Position numbers and translations under genes: made by a program. Below, one piece after another: positions 1 to 7,491 of a DNA stretch of 19,229 bases. Source of the stretch: CADEFF01 sp964569315 (GTDB taxonomy: Bacteria; Pseudomonadota; Alphaproteobacteria; Dongiales; Dongiaceae). The number at the start of each line of letters is the position of its first letter. Within the stretch, counting starts at the first letter, position 1. The DNA is taken from NCBI GenBank assembly GCA_964569315.1, contig CAZMUZ010000071.1, positions 1-19,229 of the forward strand. The letters run 5' to 3'. Below the pieces are notes generated by a model. It was not told the origin of the DNA. It saw nothing but the letters and a program-made list of their open reading frames with translations, and made no database searches.

Positions 1-1940
1 AGGGCGGCAACGGCAACGACTGGATCGGCGGCGGCAACGACGCGGATTCGATCCTTGGCGACAACGGCAACGATACCGTCTTCGGCGAGGCGGGCGCCGA
101 TACCATCCTCGGCAGCAACGGCAACGACAATCTGTCCGGTGGCGAAGAAGGCGACAGCATCGACGGCGGCGGCGGCAACGACGATATCTTCGGCGGCAAC
201 GGCGACGACTGGCTCCAGGGCTGCTTTTATAATGACACCCTCGATGGCGGCGACGGCAACGACACGATCGATGGCGACGGCGGCAAGGACGACGTCTTCG
301 GCGGAAACGGCAATGACGAGATCCACGGCGGATTCGGCAACGACACGCTCGCCGGCGGGGAGGACGACGACACCGTTCTCGGCGGCAATGGCGACGACAG
401 CCTGCTCGGCGGCAATGGCAGCGATTCGCTGATCGGCGAGAATGGCTGGGACACCGTGCTCGGCGGCGGCGGCGACGACATGCTGATCGGCGACCGCGGC
501 AACGACAGCATCGGCGGCGGCAGCGGTTACGACGTCGCGGTCTATGCGGCCAGCATCAACGACTTCAGCGTGACCAACCACGGCACCTATTGGACGGTCG
601 AGGCGAACGATACCCTCTTCGGCGAATTCGGGCGGGACACGCTGTTCGATGTCGAGGAAATCCGCTTCAACGACGACGTCATCTACCCGACCTACGGCGA
701 CGGCAACCTGGTCCTCGGCACTTCCGACGACGACAGCCTGCTCGGCACGGGCGAGGCCGACAGGATTCTGGGTCTCCAGGGCAACGACACCATCGTCGAC
801 GACGGCAATGACGACACGATCGACGGCGGCAATGGCGACGACCAGATCCGGGACAGCGCCGGCGCCGATTCGATCGTGGGCGGCCAGGGTAACGACACCA
901 TCCAGGACTTCGACAGCGAAGGCCACGACACGCTTTCGGGCGGCGATGGCGACGACGTCATCGAGACGAATCTCTCGGGCGGAACGCCGGATCGGGCCGA
1001 TGGCGGCGCGCACCACCTCGGCGACACGCTGGTCCTCACCGGCGCGGTGGACGGGCCCGTCGTGGTCGATCTTTCGGTCGCGCCGGGTTCCGACCAGCTC
1101 CTCTCGATCAGCGGGACCCCGGAAACGGCGCTGCAGAACAATTTCGAGCATCTCGACCTCTCTGGCGTGGCCGGCGCCGGCGGCGTCGTGACTGGCTCGA
1201 GCGGCGGGAATCGGGTGGTCGGATCGAACGCGGCCGATGCGGTCGATGGCCGGGATGGCGATGACACGCTCATCGGCGGCGCCGGCGGCGATACGCTCAA
1301 GGGCGGGAATGCCGACGATTCGATCTTTGGCGACGGGAATTCCGATCTCGCACAGGGGAACGATTCGATCTCCGGCGGCGCCGGCAGCGATACCCTCGAG
1401 GGCGATGGCGGCAATGACACGATCTCCGGCGGCGACGACGCGGACTGGATCGATGGCGGCTGGCACGACACGATGGGCGGCTACGACATGCTCAGCGGCG
1501 ACGCCGGCAACGACACGCTCGTCTACCACGACCAGCTCAACCACTATGACGGCGGTTCGGGCATCGACTATCTGCAGCTCGATGGAAGCGCGGATTTCAT
1601 CGAACTTCCGGACGGCAACTTCAACGGGGTCGAGGTGGTCGACCTCACGGGCGCATTCGGAAATGACGAAGTATGGCTTTCTGCCGGCGATATTCTCGAT
1701 ATCGGCAACGGCAATACGGTCGGTCAAAGTTCGTCCGCGGGCCCGATCGACCTGGTGATCCGCGGCAACAGCGACGACACGGTCAATCTGGTCAACGGAT
1801 TCGAGCAGGAAGGCGGCGAGTTCGGCTTCGAGAATCCGGCCTATGGCAGCGGCACCAGCTACAACATCTACAGCAACGGCGATGGCGTCGTTGTTGCGGT
1901 CGAATCCGGGGTGGTGGTGAACACTTACGACCCGGTCTAG
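1..1940 (+). CDS. RTX calcium-binding repeat protein (5' end missing)
   Basis: Codons run in frame from base 3 to a TAG at 1938-1940, giving 645 residues of the C-terminal part; the true start is left of the window. Most of it is glycine/aspartate-rich nonapeptide repeats of the GGxGxDxhx type (for example GGNGNDTI-like units) in several blocks, about residues 1-175, 235-325 and 410-510. Such repeats form calcium-filled parallel beta-rolls in proteins exported by type I secretion. Between the blocks lie non-repeat modules. One (about residues 176-220, with VEEIRFND) resembles the spacer found inside many RTX adhesins and enzymes. The last 110 residues or so lack repeats. No catalytic domain is visible in the part present, so toxin, adhesin, surface-layer or enzyme roles cannot be separated. 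No secretion genes adjoin it. The family call is firm; the function is unknown. Confidence 0.93.
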   Translation, partial: GGNGNDWIGGGNDADSILGDNGNDTVFGEAGADTILGSNGNDNLSGGEEGDSIDGGGGNDDIFGGNGDDWLQGCFYNDTLDGGDGNDTIDGDGGKDDVFGGNGNDEIHGGFGNDTLAGGEDDDTVLGGNGDDSLLGGNGSDSLIGENGWDTVLGGGGDDMLIGDRGNDSIGGGSGYDVAVYAASINDFSVTNHGTYWTVEANDTLFGEFGRDTLFDVEEIRFNDDVIYPTYGDGNLVLGTSDDDSLLGTGEADRILGLQGNDTIVDDGNDDTIDGGNGDDQIRDSAGADSIVGGQGNDTIQDFDSEGHDTLSGGDGDDVIETNLSGGTPDRADGGAHHLGDTLVLTGAVDGPVVVDLSVAPGSDQLLSISGTPETALQNNFEHLDLSGVAGAGGVVTGSSGGNRVVGSNAADAVDGRDGDDTLIGGAGGDTLKGGNADDSIFGDGNSDLAQGNDSISGGAGSDTLEGDGGNDTISGGDDADWIDGGWHDTMGGYDMLSGDAGNDTLVYHDQLNHYDGGSGIDYLQLDGSADFIELPDGNFNGVEVVDLTGAFGNDEVWLSAGDILDIGNGNTVGQSSSAGPIDLVIRGNSDDTVNLVNGFEQEGGEFGFENPAYGSGTSYNIYSNGDGVVVAVESGVVVNTYDPV

Positions 1941-1969
1941 GCTGGCGGACTCGCATCGTGCCGACTACA

Positions 1970-1990
1970 TCGCGCACCGCGCTTGCGCGA
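1970..1990. terminator. Possible bidirectional terminator hairpin
   Basis: A 7-bp perfect inverted repeat (TCGCGCA / TGCGCGA) with a 7-nt loop sits in the 81-bp gap between the convergent RTX gene and znuB. There is no clear T tract on either side, so intrinsic termination is only a guess from stem and position. Confidence 0.3.
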
Positions 1991-2021
1991 CGAAGATTTC
2001 CTCTCCGGCCGGCAATGACGC

Positions 2022-2828
2022 TCAGCCGCGCGCCCGGATGCGGCCGACCAACGGTCCGGTCGCAAGGCTCGCGGCGAAGATGACGGCGGCGGTCGCGACG
2101 ATCGAGGGACCGGCTGGCGTATCCCACCCGTAGGAAGCGGCGAGCCCGCCCGAGACGGTGATCGCGCCGAAAAGCGCCGCAAGCACGGCCATGGATTCGG
2201 GCGTGCGGGCGAAACGCCGCGCCGCCGCCGCCGGCAGGATCATCAGCGCGGCGATCAGCAGGATACCGACGATCTTCATGGCGATGGCGACCGTCATCGC
2301 CACCAGCAGCATGAGAACCAGCGAAAGCCGTGCGACCGGCACGCCTTCGGCCGCGGCCAGCTCCTCGCTCAAGGTGGCGGCGAGCAGCGGCCGCCAGACC
2401 GCGACCAGGACCGCCAGCACCAGCAGCCCGCCGCCGAAGATCCAGGCGAGGTCGCTGCGGCCGACGGCCAGGATGTCGCCGAAGAGGTAGGCGAAGAGAT
2501 CGATGCGAAGGCTCGGCATCAGCCCGATGGCGACGAGGCCGAACGCAAGCGCGCTATAGGAGAGGATCGCGAGGAGCGCGTCGCTCGCCAGGCGATGCTG
2601 GCGTTGCAGCAGCGTGAGCAGTGCCGCGAAGAGGATCGAGCTCGCCAGCACGCCGAGGCCGGGTTCCACCCCGATCAGGAAGCCGAGCGCCACGCCGAGC
2701 AGCGCGCCATGAGCGAGCGCGTCGCCGAAGAAGGCCATGCGGCGCCACAGCACGAGACAGCCGAGCGGCGCCGCGACGACGGCGACGCCGACGCCGGCCA
2801 GCAGGGCACGGAGGAGGAACTCGGGCAT
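2022..2828 (-). CDS. znuB: Zinc ABC transporter permease ZnuB
   Basis: A 268-residue, strongly hydrophobic protein with about seven to eight membrane segments. It belongs to the ABC-3 family of zinc/manganese importer permeases. The N-terminal stretch with a short cytoplasmic turn (WRRMAFFGDALAHGALLG) is characteristic of ZnuB and of the coupling region that contacts the ATPase. It forms the inner-membrane channel through which zinc handed over by periplasmic ZnuA enters the cell. Its ATG overlaps the TGA of znuC by one base (TGATG), which implies translational coupling as the last gene of zur-znuC-znuB. Length is normal for the family. Repression by Zur under zinc sufficiency is inferred from the operator upstream of zur. 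Confidence 0.95.
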   Translation of the reverse strand: MPEFLLRALLAGVGVAVVAAPLGCLVLWRRMAFFGDALAHGALLGVALGFLIGVEPGLGVLASSILFAALLTLLQRQHRLASDALLAILSYSALAFGLVAIGLMPSLRIDLFAYLFGDILAVGRSDLAWIFGGGLLVLAVLVAVWRPLLAATLSEELAAAEGVPVARLSLVLMLLVAMTVAIAMKIVGILLIAALMILPAAAARRFARTPESMAVLAALFGAITVSGGLAASYGWDTPAGPSIVATAAVIFAASLATGPLVGRIRARG

Positions 2829-3667
2829 CAGAGGCGTTCCCGGTCGGCCGGCGCCGGGCCGCGATGAGGATGATCGTGGTTATGGTCATGCGCATGGGGC
2901 GGATGCGACCCCGCCTCGTCGGCGACGATCTCGCCGCCGAGGTCGTGCGCATGGTCGTGCCGGTGGGTATAGACCGCGATGCGACGGCCGGCGGCCGGGC
3001 CGAAGAGGGCGAGATACTCCGGATGCGCGCTCACCGCCTCGGGCCGCCCGGCGCAGCAGATGTGATGGTTGAGGCAGATGACGCGGTCGGTCGCCGCCAT
3101 GACCAGATGCAGATCGTGCGACACCATCAGCACGCCGCAGCCATGCCGGCGGCGGATATGGCCGATCAGCTCATAGAGCTCCGCCTGGCCATGCACGTCG
3201 ACGCCCCGCACCGGTTCGTCCAGGACCAGGAGATCCGGCCGGCGCAGCAAGGCCCGCGCCAGCAGGATACGCTGCGTCTCTCCGCCCGAGAGGCTCTGCA
3301 TCGGGTTGCGGCCGAGACCCTGGGCGCCGACCTCGGCGAGCGCGGTATCGAGCTCGACCGCGCTCGTTCCGCGGGTCAGCGAGAGGAACCGCCCGACGGT
3401 GATCGGCAGGCTCGGATCGAGGTGGAACTGTTGCGGCACATAGCCGATGCGGAGGCCAGGCCGGCGCACCACGCGGCCTTCGCGCGGCTGGATGAGGCCG
3501 AGCACGATGCGCACCAGCGTCGTCTTTCCGGCGCCGTTGGGACCGATGAGGGTGACGATCTCGCCCGGCTCGACCGCGAGATCCACATGCTGCAGCACGG
3601 CGCCGCGGCCGTAGCCGTGGCCGACCCCCTCGGCACGCAGCAAGGCGCCGCCGTTCTCAGCCGGCAT
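2828..3667 (-). CDS. znuC: Zinc ABC transporter ATP-binding protein ZnuC
   Basis: A 279-residue ABC ATPase that powers zinc import through ZnuB. Visible motifs are Walker A GPNGAGKT (residues 42-49), the Q-loop region with YVPQQ (76-80), signature LSGGE (126-130) and Walker B LLVLDEP ending near residue 152, followed by a switch histidine in SHD. The last 45 or so residues are rich in histidine and aspartate (HDHAHD, HAHDHNHDHPH), beyond the usual ATPase fold; such tails occur in alphaproteobacterial ZnuC and may bind or sense zinc. The frame stays open further upstream, but the conserved N-terminus and the position of the zur stop favour the ATG at 3667, which overlaps the end of zur by 11 bp. 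It is the middle gene of zur-znuC-znuB. Confidence 0.95.
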   Translation of the reverse strand: MPAENGGALLRAEGVGHGYGRGAVLQHVDLAVEPGEIVTLIGPNGAGKTTLVRIVLGLIQPREGRVVRRPGLRIGYVPQQFHLDPSLPITVGRFLSLTRGTSAVELDTALAEVGAQGLGRNPMQSLSGGETQRILLARALLRRPDLLVLDEPVRGVDVHGQAELYELIGHIRRRHGCGVLMVSHDLHLVMAATDRVICLNHHICCAGRPEAVSAHPEYLALFGPAAGRRIAVYTHRHDHAHDLGGEIVADEAGSHPPHAHDHNHDHPHRGPAPADRERL

Positions 3668-4166
3668 GGTTGCTGCAATCCATGCAGCGCCCTTCGACCT
3701 CCACGGTGGAGCGCCCGACCTCGAAACCCGCCTCGCGGGCGCCCGCGGCGACGGCCGCGCCGATGCGACGGTCGGAAAGCTCCTGCACCGTGCCGCAATC
3801 GCGACAGATGAGAAACTGCGAGCTGTGGCGCTCGTCCGGCTGGGCGCAGCCGATGAAGGCGTTGCGGGATTCGATCCGGTGCACCAGCCCCTGTGCCAGC
3901 AGGAACTCGAGCGCGCGATAGACCGTGGGCGGCTGCGCCGAAATTCCGTCGCGGCGCAGCGCGTCGAGGATCTCGTAGGCCCCGATAGGCGCGTGGCCGC
4001 GCCAGACCAGCTCCAGCACCCGGCGGCGGATCTCCGTGAGATTGGCCGAGCGCGCGCGGCAGACCGCATCCGCGCGGCTCAACGCCTCGGCGATGCAATC
4101 CTGGTGATCGTGTCGCGGCGCGCCATGGCGGCGTTCCGGCGCTCCGGGCCTGCGGCGTTCGCCCAT
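3657..4166 (-). CDS. zur: Zinc uptake regulator Zur (Fur family)
   Basis: A 169-residue Fur-family repressor. The N-terminal winged-helix region includes the recognition stretch PPTVYRALEFLL (about residues 79-90). The C-terminal dimerisation and metal domain carries two CxxC pairs, C121/C124 (CRDCG) and C161/C164 (CMDC), the structural zinc site of Zur and Fur proteins, plus a histidine before the first pair (ERHSSQF). It sits with znuC and znuB and diverges from znuA, which identifies it as Zur rather than Fur. Zinc-loaded Zur would bind the palindrome at 4201-4219 and repress both directions, including its own gene. The ATG at 4166 is preceded by a good ribosome binding site (GGAGGAGA). 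The roughly 40-residue N-terminal extension is basic and has several histidines. Confidence 0.93.
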   Translation of the reverse strand: MGERRRPGAPERRHGAPRHDHQDCIAEALSRADAVCRARSANLTEIRRRVLELVWRGHAPIGAYEILDALRRDGISAQPPTVYRALEFLLAQGLVHRIESRNAFIGCAQPDERHSSQFLICRDCGTVQELSDRRIGAAVAAGAREAGFEVGRSTVEVEGRCMDCSNHAG

Positions 4167-4200
4167 GAGGGTCTCCTCCGCGCTATTCGCTTGACGATCG

Positions 4201-4219
4201 GATGTTATACTATAACATC
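4201..4219. promoter_or_regulatory. Zur box (operator) between zur and znuA
   Basis: GATGTTATA-C-TATAACATC is a perfect 19-bp palindrome around one central base. It matches the known alpha- and gammaproteobacterial Zur operator pattern (TGTTATA-n-TATAACA). It lies in the 112-bp divergent gap, 34 bp upstream of the zur start and 59 bp upstream of the znuA start, so one operator could control both transcripts. A TTGACG at 4191-4196 resembles a -35 element for znuA but has no -10 at normal spacing. Confidence 0.85.
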
Positions 4220-4223
4220 ACGA

Positions 4224-4236
4224 TATAACATAACAT
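4224..4236 (+). promoter_or_regulatory. Extra Zur half-site next to the palindrome
   Basis: A second TATAACAT (4224-4231), 13 bp from the right arm of the Zur box and followed by TAACAT (4231-4236), repeats the right half of the operator without a matching left arm. It could be a weaker second Zur dimer site. The TATAAC within it might also serve as a -10 for znuA. Confidence 0.45.
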
Positions 4237-4278
4237 AGCAACCTAGCACGAGCCCCGCAGGGCCGGAAGGAAAGCCTC

Positions 4279-5262
4279 ATGATTCCCGCGAGACGCCGCA
4301 TGTTGCAGGGGATCGGCGCGCTCGCCGGGATGGTGGCGCTCGGCGCTCCAGGGCGCGCCTTTGCCGCCGGGAACGGCGGCGCGATCCGTGCGGTCGCCAG
4401 CATCAAGCCGATCCATTCCCTGCTCGCGGGCGTGATGGCGGGGATCGGCGAGCCCGCTTTGCTCGTGCAGGGCCATGCCTCGCCGCACAGCTACAGCCTA
4501 AAGCCCTCCGAGGCGGCGCTCCTGGAAGAGGCCGACCTCGTCTTCTGGGTCGGCGAACCGGTGGAGACCTTCCTCGAGCGCCCGCTGGAAGCGCTCGGCG
4601 GGCGCGCCGAGGTGATCGAGCTGCTGGTGACCGACGGCGTGTCGCTGCTGGCGTCGCGCGGCGGCGGGCTCTGGGAGTCGCACCGGCATGAGGGCGGGGC
4701 GGAGGCCGACGAAACCGTCGAGGCAGAAGAACACGACCACGGCCACGGGCTCGACGGCCATATCTGGCTCGATCCGACGAATGCCAAGGCGATCGTGGCG
4801 CGGATGGCCGGCGCGCTTGCCCTGCACGATCCGACCCATGCGAGCCGGTATTCCGACAATGCCGCGCAGCTACGCGCGCGCATCGATGCGCTCGACCGGG
4901 AGATGGCCACCTGGCTCGAACCGGTGCGCGACAAGCCTTTCATCGTCTTCCATGATGCCTACCAGTATCTCGAGGCGCATTTCGGCCTGAACGCGATGGG
5001 TTCGATCACCGTCAATCCGGAGCAGTCGCCGAGTGCCGAAAGGCTGGCGCAAATCCAGGCGAAAATCGCCGGGACCGGCGCGGTTTGCGTCTTCGCCGAG
5101 CCGCAATTCTCCGAGGCGCTGGTGCGGACGGCGACGGAGGGAAGTGCTGCCCGCCGCGGCACGCTCGATCCCGAGGCGACCGACATTCCGCCCGGGCCGG
5201 ACCTCTATTTCGTGCTGATGCGCAATCTCGCGCGTTCGCTCGCCACCTGCCTCATGCAATAG
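4279..5262 (+). CDS. znuA: Periplasmic zinc-binding protein ZnuA
   Basis: A 327-residue cluster A-I solute-binding protein that captures zinc in the periplasm for ZnuBC. The N-terminus has an RRR stretch and a hydrophobic segment ending near AFAA (residues 5-30), a signal peptide that could be Sec or Tat type. Expected zinc ligands are present: H70 in SPHSY, H161 in DGHIW and H225 in FHDAY. The flexible histidine/acidic loop typical of ZnuA lies just before H161 (about residues 134-157, with HDHGHG). The family-typical helix motif SIKPIHSLLAGVM is at 41-53. A good ribosome binding site (GGAAGGAAA) precedes the ATG. It diverges from zur across the Zur box, so derepression on zinc starvation is expected. 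Confidence 0.95.
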   Translation: MIPARRRMLQGIGALAGMVALGAPGRAFAAGNGGAIRAVASIKPIHSLLAGVMAGIGEPALLVQGHASPHSYSLKPSEAALLEEADLVFWVGEPVETFLERPLEALGGRAEVIELLVTDGVSLLASRGGGLWESHRHEGGAEADETVEAEEHDHGHGLDGHIWLDPTNAKAIVARMAGALALHDPTHASRYSDNAAQLRARIDALDREMATWLEPVRDKPFIVFHDAYQYLEAHFGLNAMGSITVNPEQSPSAERLAQIQAKIAGTGAVCVFAEPQFSEALVRTATEGSAARRGTLDPEATDIPPGPDLYFVLMRNLARSLATCLMQ

Positions 5263-5265
5263 CGA

Positions 5266-5285
5266 GGCGATGGCGGCGCATCGCC
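5266..5285. terminator. Possible terminator hairpin after znuA
   Basis: GGCGATG and CATCGCC form a 7-bp stem with a 6-nt loop starting 4 bp after the znuA stop, in the gap between the convergent znuA and the downstream phoX. There is no T tract, so confidence is low. Confidence 0.35.
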
Positions 5286-5357
5286 AGAGGGGCTTCATTG
5301 CGAGAAAACGCAGGGAGAGCGGGGGAAACGGCTCTTCCTGCAAGTCGGGCCGTAAGC

Positions 5358-5402
5358 CAGTCTCAGTCGTCGAAGTCTCGGTCGCCGAAGTCTCAACCGC
5401 CG
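5358..5402. repeat. Three tandem copies of a 15-bp unit
   Basis: The unit AAGTCTCGGTCGCCG occurs as copies at 5358-5372 (3 differences), 5373-5387 and 5388-5402 (2 differences), with no spacer. The third copy overlaps the last codons and stop (5393-5395) of the minus-strand phosphatase gene. The repeat therefore spans the 3' end of the gene and its trailer. Confidence 0.8.
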
Positions 5403-7348
5403 ATCTCGCCGCCGTCCTGCCGGGTGATCGCCACCACCGAGGGGCGGGGTGGCATGCCGTCCTTGAAATCGGGCCAGCGTGTCGAGGGTTTGTCGAAGCT
5501 CGAGTTCTTCTGCTCGCCCGGATGCTGCACGGAGACGAAGAAGGTCTTGTCGTCCGGCGTGAAGCAGGGGCCGCACATCTCGGCATCCTGCGGCGTGCGG
5601 TAGAAGAATCGCGTCATGGCGCGCCCGTCGCCGGTCGTGTCGGCCGCCCAGATGCCGTCGCCGATCCCGAACTTGCTCTGCTGAGAGCCCTGGTCGCTCG
5701 CGATCCAGATGCGGCCCTTGCTGTCGAAGGCGCAGTTATCGGGGCATGAGAGCCAGCCATCTGCGCTTGTGCCCTTCCCATAGAGAGTCGAGCCCCAGAG
5801 CGGGGCGCCGGCGATCAGGAAAAAATCCCAGCTTCCCTCCAGCGAGGCGTGATCCGGCACCCCGGTCCCATCCTTCGGCGGGACGATCTCGATGATGTGG
5901 CCGGCGGTGTTCTCGGCGCGCGGATTGGCCCGATCGACATTGTCGAGCGACCGCTTCGTGTTGTTGGTCAGGATGACATAGACGGAGCCCGTCGCCGGAT
6001 TGGTCTCGACATCCTCCGGCCGGTCCATCGGCGTTGCGCCGACGAGGTCGGCCGCGCGGCGCGTCTCGATCGCTACATCCGCCTGGCTTGCAAAGCCATT
6101 CTCGGCCGTGAGCGGGCCCTCGCCGTGGATCAGGGGCTTCCAGACCACCTTGCCGTCCGCGGCGAAGGTCGCGACATAGAGCGTGCCGTCGTCGAGCAGG
6201 TCGGCATTGGCCGCGCGGTTTGCCGTATCGACCTTTCCCGCGCTCACGAACTTGTAGACATATTCGAAGCGCTCGTCGTCGCCGAGATAGACCACGAGCC
6301 GGCCGTCGTTGTTGACCACGGTCGTGGCGGCCTCATGCTTGAAGCGGCCGAGGGCGGTGCGCTTTACCGGCACGGAATCCGGCCGGTAGGGATCGATCTC
6401 GACGACCCAGCCGAACCGGTTCGGCTCGTTCGGCTCCTTCGTCAGGTCGAAGCGCTCGTCGTGGCGCCAGAAGGCATATTCGCTCTCGCCGGTGACGCCG
6501 TAGCGCGCCAGGGCCGGGCTCTCGGCCGGAGCCTCCGCGGCGCCGAAGTAGTTGTTGAAGTTCTCCTCGCAGATGAGAACCGTGCCCCAGGGCGTCGTGC
6601 CGCCGCCGCAATTGTTGAGCGTACCGACGACGTTGATGCCGTCGGGATCGGCCTTGGTGCGGAGCCGTTCGCTGCCGGCCGCGGGACCGGAGACTTTCAT
6701 CGGTGTCGAGGCGAGGCTGATGCGCCGGTTGAACTGGCTGTCCGGCACCGTCCGCCATTTACCGCCGTCCTTGCGGATCTCGACGACCGAATGGCCGTGG
6801 GCGGCGAGCTCGATCGCGATCTGCTCGGCCGTCAGCTTCCCGAGCTTGTCCTCCATGGTAAGGCCCGGGAACATCAGCTCGGCGTCGGTATATTCGTGAT
6901 TGACGCAGAGGAGGCCGTGCGTCGAGTCGTTCGAGCCTTGCGGCAACGGCATATAGGCGATGAAGTCGCAGTTATAGCCGAACTGCAGTTCCTGGGCGGC
7001 CGCGCTCTGCTTCATCGGATCGAATGCGGGGGCATCGGGATGGACGCCGTCGCCCCAGCGGATCAGCACGTCGGCGGCATAGCCCTCGGCGACGTGGTGG
7101 TCGGGGTCGATGCCATGCGCGATTTCCTCGAAGGTCAGCGTGCTCGTCGCATCGCCCGCCATCGCTGCGCGGGCGAGGGTCGTGCCGCCGAGAAGCCCTG
7201 CCGCCGACACCGCGCCCAGACGGCGGACGAAACCGCGACGGGAGAGCCGCACCGCGATGAGTTCGCCCAGGGGTTGGGCAAGGCTTGGATTGCAGCCGAT
7301 ATCTTCGCGGCAAGCGACCCGGCTCGAATTGCGATCGACGCGGTCCAT
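5393..7348 (-). CDS. phoX: PhoX-type alkaline phosphatase (DUF839), copy 1
   Basis: A 651-residue protein of the PhoX family, calcium- and iron-dependent periplasmic phosphomonoesterases. A Tat motif SRRGFV (residues 36-41) is followed by a hydrophobic segment ending near ARAAMA, so folded export is expected. Family signatures are LLCVNHEYT near residue 150, NNCGGGTTPWGT with C247 (the equivalent cysteine binds iron in studied PhoX), EEN shortly after it, GWVVEIDP, GRFKHEAA, YLGDDERFEYVYKF and MDRPEDVE. The ATG at 7348 was chosen because GGAGG lies 4 nt upstream; the open frame continues to 7798 but overlaps the preceding gene. It lies 143 bp downstream of a paralogue on the same strand. A Pho box at 7416-7433 implies induction on phosphate starvation. 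Substrate range cannot be read from sequence. Confidence 0.92.
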   Translation of the reverse strand: MDRVDRNSSRVACREDIGCNPSLAQPLGELIAVRLSRRGFVRRLGAVSAAGLLGGTTLARAAMAGDATSTLTFEEIAHGIDPDHHVAEGYAADVLIRWGDGVHPDAPAFDPMKQSAAAQELQFGYNCDFIAYMPLPQGSNDSTHGLLCVNHEYTDAELMFPGLTMEDKLGKLTAEQIAIELAAHGHSVVEIRKDGGKWRTVPDSQFNRRISLASTPMKVSGPAAGSERLRTKADPDGINVVGTLNNCGGGTTPWGTVLICEENFNNYFGAAEAPAESPALARYGVTGESEYAFWRHDERFDLTKEPNEPNRFGWVVEIDPYRPDSVPVKRTALGRFKHEAATTVVNNDGRLVVYLGDDERFEYVYKFVSAGKVDTANRAANADLLDDGTLYVATFAADGKVVWKPLIHGEGPLTAENGFASQADVAIETRRAADLVGATPMDRPEDVETNPATGSVYVILTNNTKRSLDNVDRANPRAENTAGHIIEIVPPKDGTGVPDHASLEGSWDFFLIAGAPLWGSTLYGKGTSADGWLSCPDNCAFDSKGRIWIASDQGSQQSKFGIGDGIWAADTTGDGRAMTRFFYRTPQDAEMCGPCFTPDDKTFFVSVQHPGEQKNSSFDKPSTRWPDFKDGMPPRPSVVAITRQDGGEIGG

Positions 7349-7353
7349 TTTTC

Positions 7354-7379
7354 CTCCGGCGATGGGTGACGCGCCGGAG
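7354..7379 (-). promoter_or_regulatory. Inverted repeat covering the phoX copy 1 ribosome binding site
   Basis: CTCCGGCG and CGCCGGAG form a perfect 8-bp stem with a 10-nt loop. In the minus-strand transcript the 3' arm ends in GGAG, four of the five bases of the Shine-Dalgarno sequence that precedes the ATG at 7348. Folding would hide it. Whether the hairpin is regulated is unknown. Confidence 0.5.
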
Positions 7380-7415
7380 ACTAGGTGCCGCGATGGACTC
7401 CTTCGTGAAGCGACG

Positions 7416-7433
7416 ATGAAATCGGAATGACAG
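7416..7433 (-). promoter_or_regulatory. Pho box upstream of phoX copy 1
   Basis: On the minus strand the site reads CTGTCAT-TCCG-ATTTCAT. The first heptamer matches the PhoB consensus CTGTCAT exactly, the second in five of seven bases, with the canonical 4-bp spacer. It ends 67 bp before the start codon. No good -10 is evident downstream, as is common in PhoB-activated promoters. Confidence 0.65.
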
Positions 7434-7491
7434 AGGCGCGGATGCGGGTGCCGCGATTCGACAGAGTTTCCGACGAGGAGAAGCTCGCGTC

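Noticed and set aside
1..520. Tandem repeats resembling a repeat array or CRISPR-like pattern
   Set aside because: The periodicity is 27 bp and in frame, explained by RTX nonapeptide codons; there are no unique spacers.
5849..7369. Long open frame (506 codons) antisense to phoX copy 1
   Set aside because: It is the mirror of a GC-rich gene with clear PhoX motifs; its predicted protein is arginine/aspartate-rich with no recognisable domain.
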